Shown piece by piece: positions 5,390 through 12,549 of a DNA stretch of 12,549 bases (the first letter of the stretch is position 1; each line of letters starts with the position of its first letter). Both the position numbers and the translations under genes were made by a program. The notes under the pieces are model-generated. The model was not told where the DNA came from, did no database searches, and saw only the letters and a list, made by a program, of their open reading frames with translations. This stretch comes from Candidatus Neomicrothrix sp. UBA4742. GTDB lineage: Bacteria; Actinomycetota; Acidimicrobiia; Acidimicrobiales; Acidimicrobilacustridaceae. The DNA is taken from positions 20,194-32,742 of the forward strand of contig DHIQ01000150.1 in assembly GCA_002403895.1 (NCBI GenBank). Direction: 5' to 3'.

Positions 5390-6334
5390 TCAGGCCCGCG
5401 CCTCGTAGTAGTCGCGCAGTTCGGCCACTTCGCCGAACACTCGACCGGTGTCCACCTTGGTGTCCCAGGCCACACCCTCGAACTCCCGGTAGGCCCGATC
5501 GATCTGGAAGGCGAGACGTTCCGGCTCGGTCCACTGGGCGTAAGGGCCGAGTTCGACGTGCTTGCCTGCTTCCAGGGTCGAGCGGCCGGTCTCGAAGCTG
5601 TCCCGAGCATCGGCGTACACGTACTGGAGGTACTCCCGCAGCGCCCGCAGCCCTTCGGTGTTGGCCAGCGGGCCGTGCCCCGGCACCACAACGGCCGGCT
5701 CCAGCGCCTCGATGCGTTCGAGAGCGGCGATCCAGTTGGCGAAGGTGCCTTCCCAGCCGATGGGGGTGCAGTGGTGGAACAAGATGTCGCCGGTGAAGAC
5801 GATCCCCTCGGTGGGCAGATGGACGACGACGTCGCCCGGCGTGTGGGCGGGGCCGACGTAGAGCAGGTGCGCCTCGAGGCCGTCGAGGTCGACCACGGTG
5901 TCGGTGTCGATCAGGGTGGTCGGCGGGGTCAGCACGATGTCGTGGAAGTCGAAGGCTCGCAGGGAGCGGGCGAAGCCGTCGAAGGGCGCGCCGACGTCTT
6001 CGGCTTCGCACAGGGCGACGAAGAACTCGGGTGACGACTCGCGCAAGAAGTATTCGGCGCAGAGTCGATGGCCGATGATCTCGGTCCCCGTCTCGGCGAA
6101 CAACTGGTTGCCCCAGCAATGGTCACCGTTGTGATGGGTGTTGACCAACCGGCGCGACGGCTCACGGGCCACGGTGGAGTAGAGGGTGATCATGTTGCGG
6201 GTCCGGGGCAGGTCCCACATCGTGTCGACGACCAGGCCTCCGCCCCGGTTGACGAATCCGGAGTTCGACGCGCCCAGCCCGGTGTCGGGCTGCAGGCAGG
6301 CGTACACGTCGGCACCGATCTGGGCCAGTTCCAT
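5390..6334 (-). CDS. Metallo-beta-lactamase-fold hydrolase, HxNxDH variant
   Basis: A 314-residue MBL-fold protein. Metal ligands can be read in order: HHNGDH at 67-72, His164 in PAHTPGD, Asp183 in FTGDIL and His220 in PGHG. In the HxHxDH motif the second His is Asn69. I recall NTHANGDH-type motifs in a subgroup of such hydrolases, so this may be normal for the subfamily, with an altered metal site. After about residue 235 an extra helical region follows that could bind substrate or form a dimer. The ATG at 6334 is chosen because GAGGGGAG lies 5 nt upstream; the frame stays open further but that part looks non-coding. The substrate is unknown; a thioester, lactone or other ester is possible. 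It is divergent from the SDR/Dabb pair, with 90 nt between. Confidence 0.8.
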   Translation of the reverse strand: MELAQIGADVYACLQPDTGLGASNSGFVNRGGGLVVDTMWDLPRTRNMITLYSTVAREPSRRLVNTHHNGDHCWGNQLFAETGTEIIGHRLCAEYFLRESSPEFFVALCEAEDVGAPFDGFARSLRAFDFHDIVLTPPTTLIDTDTVVDLDGLEAHLLYVGPAHTPGDVVVHLPTEGIVFTGDILFHHCTPIGWEGTFANWIAALERIEALEPAVVVPGHGPLANTEGLRALREYLQYVYADARDSFETGRSTLEAGKHVELGPYAQWTEPERLAFQIDRAYREFEGVAWDTKVDTGRVFGEVAELRDYYEARA

Positions 6335-6410
6335 ATTCGCTCCCCTCACTCTGGCTGCCACATGGCCGGGGTGCCTTCGGGCGGCCGGAGGCGTCACCGT
6401 ACCGCTCGAT

Positions 6411-6416
6411 TATCTT
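6411..6416 (+). promoter_or_regulatory. Candidate -10 box (TATCTT), shared divergent promoter region
   Basis: TATCTT ends 8 nt before the ATG of the SDR at 6425, which has no Shine-Dalgarno, so a leaderless transcript is likely. On the opposite strand the same bases read GATAAT, a good -10 for the divergent metallo-hydrolase with a leader of about 70 nt. The two promoters may therefore overlap. Confidence 0.4.
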
Positions 6417-6424
6417 GGGCGCTC

Positions 6425-7171
6425 ATGGACCTGGGAATCAGTGGCCGTCGTGCGGCCATCGCCGGCGCCTCGAGCGGATTGGGCCTGGCCACGGCGCAGG
6501 CTCTGGCCCGGGAAGGAGTCCGGGTCGCCATCTGCGGGCGAGACGCCGGGCGACTGGCCACCGCGGCAGCCTCCATCGACGGCGAGGTGCACCCGGTGGT
6601 GGCCGACGTCTCGACGGTCGAGGGTGCGGCCGGGTTCGTCGAGGCGGCCACCCGTGAGCTGGGCGGGGTCGACATCCTCGTGGCCAACGCCGGGGGCCCG
6701 CCGCCCGGCACCTTCGCCTCCACTCCTCTCGAGGCCTACCCCGCGGCGCTCGAACTGAACCTGCTTTCGGTCGTCGCCATGTGTCAGGTGGCGGTGCCGC
6801 CCATGCAGGCCCAGGGCTGGGGCCGAGTGGTAGCCATCACCTCGGTGTCGGTCCGCCAACCCATTCCCCACCTGATCCTTTCGAACACGGCCCGGGCCGG
6901 GGTCACCGGCTTTCTCAAGACGCTGGCGCTCGAGGTCGCCGGCGATGGCGTCACGGTGAACTCGGTGCTCCCTGGATCCCACGACACCGACCGCTTGCGC
7001 AGCCTCTACGGCGGTGCCGCCTCGGCCGCCGCCGCCGACATCCCCGTCGGCCATCTCGGGCGGCCCGCCGATTTCGGGGCAGTGGCCGCCTTCTTGTGCA
7101 GCGACCAGGCCCGCTTCATCACTGGTGCTGCCATCCCCGTCGAGGGCGGCGCCTACCGCGCCCTGCTCTGA
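6425..7171 (+). CDS. SDR-family protein lacking the catalytic Tyr and Lys
   Basis: A 248-residue short-chain dehydrogenase/reductase fold. The cofactor loop GASSGLG is at 14-20, NAGG at 88-91 and the active-site-region Ser at 140 (ITS). Where YxxxK is expected the sequence is SNTAR (153-157), so Tyr is Ser153 and Lys is Arg157. The usual hydride-transfer chemistry is thus not supported. I recall a subgroup of 3-oxoacyl-ACP-reductase-like SDRs with an imperfect tetrad and a similar RAG ending, so this may be a real subfamily and not damage. The rest is intact, including a C-terminal AIPVEGGAY. ATG 6425 is chosen for the TANNNT box just upstream and the normal SDR N-terminus. The Dabb gene follows after 47 nt on the same strand, probably in one transcript. 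Substrate unknown. Confidence 0.8.
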   Translation: MDLGISGRRAAIAGASSGLGLATAQALAREGVRVAICGRDAGRLATAAASIDGEVHPVVADVSTVEGAAGFVEAATRELGGVDILVANAGGPPPGTFASTPLEAYPAALELNLLSVVAMCQVAVPPMQAQGWGRVVAITSVSVRQPIPHLILSNTARAGVTGFLKTLALEVAGDGVTVNSVLPGSHDTDRLRSLYGGAASAAAADIPVGHLGRPADFGAVAAFLCSDQARFITGAAIPVEGGAYRALL

Positions 7172-7218
7172 CGCCCGAGCCGCCGTCCTCGATCCACACC
7201 CGTCTCAGGAGATCCCCG

Positions 7219-7512
7219 ATGTTCCGTCATGTGGTCATGTTCCGCTTCAGGCCGGAAGCCAGCGCAGAGCAGCGCCAGGCCATGGCCGAGAGCCTGTCCG
7301 GGCTGCCCGCCGCCGTCCCTCAGATCCGCCGGTATGTGATCGGACCCGATGCGAGGGAGTTGGAAGGCAACTGGGACTTCGTGATCGTGGCCGACTTCGA
7401 CACCGTCGAGGACTGGCGGATCTATACCGCCGATGCCACCCACCAGCAGGTGATCACCGAGCGCATCCGCCCCATCATCGCCGAGCGGGCAGCCGTCCAA
7501 TACACGTTCTGA
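7219..7512 (+). CDS. Dabb-domain (stress-responsive alpha/beta barrel) protein
   Basis: A 97-residue protein that is one complete dimeric alpha-beta barrel (Dabb) domain. It opens with the typical strand MFRHVVMFRF, which carries the conserved His4. It continues with an amphipathic helix (about 16-30), a strand around 52-60 (NWDFVIVADF) and a second helix in which an HQQVITE stretch is followed by the IRPIIAER region (75-90). Such proteins form small homodimers. Members have been linked to stress response, polyketide cyclisation and decarboxylation or ring cleavage of small aromatics; nothing here decides between these. AGGAG at 7207-7211, 7 nt before the ATG, is a strong ribosome binding site. 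The gene is probably co-transcribed with the SDR upstream and converges on the 2H phosphoesterase with 22 nt between. Confidence 0.8.
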   Translation: MFRHVVMFRFRPEASAEQRQAMAESLSGLPAAVPQIRRYVIGPDARELEGNWDFVIVADFDTVEDWRIYTADATHQQVITERIRPIIAERAAVQYTF

Positions 7513-7534
7513 ACGCGCCGGCGGCCACGCGGGA

Positions 7535-8422
7535 TCAGCCGGCTCGGCGGGACGCGGCGGCGGACCACCAGGCGGCAGCGAGGTGATCGTTCGTCCCGTC
7601 GTTGGGATCGCCAACCGTGAGCTCGACCAGATCGGCGGCGGGCCCGGCCGTCCAGCCCTGGCCCACACCGACGACCGCGCCCTCTCGCCGAGCCACGGTG
7701 ACGAGGGGGCGGGATCCGACCGGATCGAGGTCGGGCTCCGCTTCGGATCCGGAGTCGCTCTTGTCGGCGGCGCCGGAGGCACGCTGGTCGGCCAGCCACG
7801 CGGCCGCCTCGGGGTCGACCAGCTCGCCCGACGTCAGCTCGGTCGGCAACCCCCCGCGCCCGACGATCACGGGAGCCCCGAGGGCGACGTCGGCCACGGC
7901 GACCCATCGGCGGCCGGCTGGTCCGTGACGCTGTTCGAGCAGGTAGAGCGCGTCGAACCGGACAGGGCGATCCCGGTAGCCGGCGGTGGCCGCCAGCACG
8001 TTGACCAGCCGCTCGGTGTCCAGGCCCTGGCTCACCGTCACGTGGGGGACGAAGTCGTGGTCGAGGTCCCGCTCGAACGGGGGGACGAACACCGCGGCGC
8101 GCAGCTCCTCCAGGGTTTGACACTGTCCCTCGGGGTCATCTCCCCCGCCGTCGACCGCCAGATAGGCGACGTGCTCCTCGGTGGGAAACGTGGTGACCGG
8201 GCCGAGGCGAAGGTCCAGCGGCCCGCCCCACGCCGCGGCGCGGCGCAGCACGGCCAATCCTTGCGGGATGTCCGAATCCCCCACGTTGACCGGCGGCGCG
8301 AGGGTGATGTGTGGCGCAATCTGGTCGAGCGCCGGATCGCCGCAGGCGCGACGGAGGCCATCGACCTCGTCGGCCACGGGATGAGGGAGCAGGAGGACCA
8401 CGCCGAAGCGCACACGAGGCAC
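7535..8422 (-). CDS. 2H phosphoesterase (LigT-like) fused to a degenerate GNAT-like domain
   Basis: A 295-residue protein with two parts. Residues 1 to about 180 form a 2'-5' RNA ligase/2H phosphoesterase domain. Its two HxT motifs, PHITLAPP (37-44) and PHVTVSQG (126-133), are both complete, so phosphodiester chemistry on a 2',3'-cyclic or 2'-5' bond is plausible. A charged low-complexity linker (about 213-236) follows. Residues 238-280 look like the central strands of a GNAT acetyltransferase (PLVTVARREGAVVGVG, then DLVELTV), but the acetyl-CoA loop expected as RxxGxG/A reads PNDGTN. The protein ends 15 residues later, before motif B. The second domain therefore looks truncated or degenerate. 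The start is GTG 8420-8422, with TAGCCT 6 nt upstream and no Shine-Dalgarno. GTG 8413 is an alternative start. The 2H domain is certain; the GNAT reading is moderate. Confidence 0.75.
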   Translation of the reverse strand: MPRVRFGVVLLLPHPVADEVDGLRRACGDPALDQIAPHITLAPPVNVGDSDIPQGLAVLRRAAAWGGPLDLRLGPVTTFPTEEHVAYLAVDGGGDDPEGQCQTLEELRAAVFVPPFERDLDHDFVPHVTVSQGLDTERLVNVLAATAGYRDRPVRFDALYLLEQRHGPAGRRWVAVADVALGAPVIVGRGGLPTELTSGELVDPEAAAWLADQRASGAADKSDSGSEAEPDLDPVGSRPLVTVARREGAVVGVGQGWTAGPAADLVELTVGDPNDGTNDHLAAAWWSAAASRRAG

Positions 8423-8428
8423 CGGTTG

Positions 8429-8434
8429 AGGCTA
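8429..8434 (-). promoter_or_regulatory. Candidate -10 box (TAGCCT) for a leaderless GTG start
   Basis: On the minus strand TAGCCT ends 6 nt before the GTG of the 2H phosphoesterase gene. No ribosome binding site is visible there, so transcription probably starts at or very near the GTG. Confidence 0.4.
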
Positions 8435-8476
8435 GCGAGCCGGGCACCCCCGCTCGGGATGGGCCACCATGGACCG

Positions 8477-9289
8477 ATGAACACCGACGCCTACCGGGTC
8501 AAGCCCGGCACCAACGTCGTCCTGCCGGACATTCCCTCTGGTGAAACCGACGGTTTCGACGGCAAGAAGGCCGACGCCATCGAACGCACCACGGAGCTCT
8601 CGGAGAGGTTGTTCGACCTCCAGCAGATCCTTTTCGCCGACAACTCGCGCAAGATCTTGGTGGTGTTGCAGGGGATGGACACCTCGGGCAAGGACGGCAC
8701 CATCAAGCACGTCTTCAAGATGGTCAATCCGCTGGGGGTGAAGGTGGTCAACTTCAAGCGACCCAATGATGTTGAGTCGGACCATGACTACCTGTGGCGC
8801 GTCCACCACAACACCCCTGGCAACGGCGACCTCACCATCTTCAATCGCAGCCACTACGAAGATGTGTTGATCGTCCGGGTCCATGACCTGGTGTCCAGGA
8901 AGGTGTGGAAGAAGCGCTACGCCCACATCCGCCACTTCGAGCAGATGCTGGCCGACGAGGGCACGGTGATCCGTAAGTTCTTCCTCCACATCTCCAAGGA
9001 CACCCAGCGGGAACGGCTCCAGGAACGGCTTGACAACCCGACCAAGCACTGGAAGTTCGAGCACGGCGATCTCGAGGAGCGCAAGTATTGGGATGCCTAC
9101 ACTGAGGCCTACGGCGACGCGCTGACAAAGACCTCCACCGAGGCCGCCCCCTGGTACGTGATCCCGTCAGATCACAAGTGGTACCGCAACCTGCTGATCT
9201 CGAAGATCCTGGTCGAGACGCTGGAGGGTCTGGACCTGAGCTACCCCGAGCCCGTCGAAGGGCTCGACAAGATCACCATCGACGACTGA
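8477..9289 (+). CDS. ppk2: PPK2-family polyphosphate:nucleotide phosphotransferase
   Basis: A 270-residue, single-domain PPK2 that moves phosphate between polyphosphate and nucleotides in the cytoplasm. The Walker A loop is GMDTSGKDG at 66-74 and the Walker B region FNRSHYEDVLIVRVH at 122-136. The lid region NPTKHWKFEHGDLEER is at 187-202. Length and motifs fit the class III type, which can phosphorylate both AMP and ADP, but class cannot be proven by eye. All catalytic motifs look intact. ATG 8477 fits the family's usual N-terminus; the frame stays open upstream only as the antisense of the 2H gene. Another ATG at 8469 is out of frame. The last ten codons overlap a 7-bp inverted repeat (9247-9266). 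It runs tail to tail into atpC with 39 nt between. Confidence 0.92.
   Translation: MNTDAYRVKPGTNVVLPDIPSGETDGFDGKKADAIERTTELSERLFDLQQILFADNSRKILVVLQGMDTSGKDGTIKHVFKMVNPLGVKVVNFKRPNDVESDHDYLWRVHHNTPGNGDLTIFNRSHYEDVLIVRVHDLVSRKVWKKRYAHIRHFEQMLADEGTVIRKFFLHISKDTQRERLQERLDNPTKHWKFEHGDLEERKYWDAYTEAYGDALTKTSTEAAPWYVIPSDHKWYRNLLISKILVETLEGLDLSYPEPVEGLDKITIDD
9247..9266. repeat. Inverted repeat inside the 3' end of ppk2
   Basis: CGAGCCC (9247-9253), GTCGAA (9254-9259) and GGGCTCG (9260-9266) form a perfect 7-bp hairpin that encodes part of SYPEPVEGL. The core GAGCC-x-GTCGAAGG resembles a palindromic interspersed element (CCTGAGCCTGTCGAAGG type) that I recall from many bacterial genomes, often read as PEPVEG when inside genes. 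Confidence 0.45.
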
Positions 9290-9293
9290 TCGG

Positions 9294-9319
9294 CCCACGG
9301 CTGCGGGCGGCCGGTTGGG
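9294..9319. terminator. Possible bidirectional hairpin between ppk2 and atpC
   Basis: CCCACGGC (9294-9301) can pair with GCCG (9310-9313) and TGGG (9316-9319), with a 2-nt bulge and an 8-nt loop. It fills the short gap between the two convergent operons. No T-run follows on either strand, so this is a weak call. Confidence 0.3.
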
Positions 9320-9328
9320 GAGGACTTG

Positions 9329-9726
9329 CTAGACGAGGACGCCGGCGGTGCGGAGGCGGGCGTGGGCTCGGGCCAGTGCGGCCCCGGCTGCAACATCCTC
9401 AGCGTCGGCTCCCAACTCGGCCTCGGCCCGATCGGCAGCCGCCTGGGCGCGGGCCACGTCGACCTGGTCGGCCAGCTCGGCGAGGTCCGACAGGATCTTC
9501 ACGTGGTCGTGGTTGATGGAGATGAACCCGCCGTGGACCGCCGCCAGCAGCGGAGCGCCGTCGACGGGGGTGATGTCCACCCGCCACGTGGCCAGGGCCC
9601 CAATGAAGGCGGCGTGACCGGTCAGGAATGCGATGTCGCCGCCGCTGAGGGTGCGGGCCCGCACCATGATGGCTTCGACCGAGAGCAGGATCCGCTCCGG
9701 CGAGACGAGTTCGACCTGCATGGGCA

Positions 9727-9727
<1 letters not shown>
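9329..9727 (-). CDS. atpC: F1F0 ATP synthase subunit epsilon
   Basis: A 132-residue epsilon subunit of the F1 central stalk, which couples rotation to catalysis and can inhibit ATP hydrolysis through its C-terminal helices. The N-terminal beta-sandwich shows VELVSPERIL, GDIAFLTGHAAFIGAL (30-45) and VHGGFISI (64-71). The C-terminal part (about 85-128) is an Ala-rich helical hairpin, here strongly enriched in Ala, Glu and Asp. Length is normal. The ATG at 9725-9727 shares one base with the atpD stop (TGATG), so translation is coupled. A second in-frame ATG two codons later is equally possible. It is the last gene of the operon in this window. Confidence 0.95.
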
Positions 9728-12235
<2,508 letters not shown>

Positions 12236-12549
12236 TTATGCCTCTTCAGCCTCGGTGCGGGCGATCTCGTCCTCGGGCAGGGTGGCTTCGGCCGGACCGC
12301 CGGCCCGGGTGACCACCGCGTCGCCGATCTCGACGTCCTCGACTGGGACACCGCTGACGGCGCCGTCAGAGGAGGCGAACTCGTCCTTGAAGGCGGCGAT
12401 GGCCACCTCGAGGGCGCCCCCGTCGGGCATCTTGCCGGTGGTGCGGATGCTGTCGAGCAGGTCGCTGTGGCGACCCCGCAGGTAGTCGAGCAGGTCCGCC
12501 TCGAACCGCTTGGCATCGCTGACGGGGATGTCGTCGAGGTAGCCACCGG
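12236..12549 (-). CDS. atpA: F1F0 ATP synthase subunit alpha, C-terminal fragment
   Basis: The last 103 codons or so of the alpha subunit, cut by the right edge of the window. It begins with GGYLDDIPVSDAKRFEADLL and DYLRGRHSDLLDSIR, the helical C-terminal domain of alpha. An acidic tail follows, with EDVEIGDAVV and ending in EDEIARTEAEEA. The tail is longer than in E. coli, as in other Actinobacteria. The nucleotide-binding domain lies outside the window. The stop TAA at 12236-12238 touches the atpG ATG. Confidence 0.93.
   Translation of the reverse strand, partial: GGYLDDIPVSDAKRFEADLLDYLRGRHSDLLDSIRTTGKMPDGGALEVAIAAFKDEFASSDGAVSGVPVEDVEIGDAVVTRAGGPAEATLPEDEIARTEAEEA

Noticed and set aside
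6068..6424. Upstream extension of the SDR frame to 367 codons
   Set aside because: It is antisense to the metallo-hydrolase gene and the SDR fold starts normally at ATG 6425.
7583..8476. Upstream extension of the PPK2 frame to 568 codons
   Set aside because: The added part is antisense to the 2H phosphoesterase gene. The PPK2 N-terminus is normal from ATG 8477.

Overview
The window is high-GC DNA with GTG starts, short gaps and several starts that look leaderless. This suggests an actinobacterium. The mix of a mycobacterial-type steroid/acyl-CoA gene pair, a MaoC hydratase, a stand-alone PPK2 and an atpA-atpG-atpD-atpC order points loosely to Acidimicrobiia or a relative, but the taxon is an inference only.

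Layout. Bases 1-308 hold a (CAR)n repeat, a 9-bp tandem repeat and a probable remnant of a ribbon-helix-helix antitoxin. A small two-helix membrane protein of unknown function follows (354-833, +). On the minus strand comes an acyl-CoA catabolic block: a MaoC (R)-hydratase (2999-3457), an acyl-CoA dehydrogenase close to FadE30 (1707-2894) and a short-chain dehydrogenase close to IpdF (868-1710). The last two overlap by 4 bp. In mycobacteria the FadE30/IpdF pair degrades steroid rings C and D. A near-identical inverted repeat lies in front of both the hydratase and the dehydrogenase, so one regulator probably controls the block.

Divergently (+) come two collapsed genes, a SnoaL-like protein and a probable enoyl-CoA hydratase. 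Each keeps its two ends but has lost the middle. An intact fatty-acyl-CoA/AMP ligase follows (3815-5341). Together these look like a steroid- or acyl-CoA-degrading locus that has partly decayed.

Bases 5390-8422 hold a metallo-beta-lactamase-fold hydrolase (-), a divergent pair made of a non-canonical SDR and a Dabb-domain protein (+), and a 2H phosphoesterase (LigT-like) fused to a degenerate acetyltransferase-like domain (-). A class III-type PPK2 polyphosphate kinase (8477-9289, +) then runs tail to tail into the end of the F1F0 ATP synthase operon on the minus strand (atpA partial, atpG, atpD, atpC).

No tRNA, rRNA, CRISPR array, insertion sequence, prophage gene or recognisable defence system was seen. 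The most interesting signals are the repeated operator, the paired internal deletions in front of the ligase gene, the 2H-GNAT fusion, the SDR that lacks its catalytic Tyr and Lys, and the recurrent TANNNT boxes 6-10 nt before start codons.
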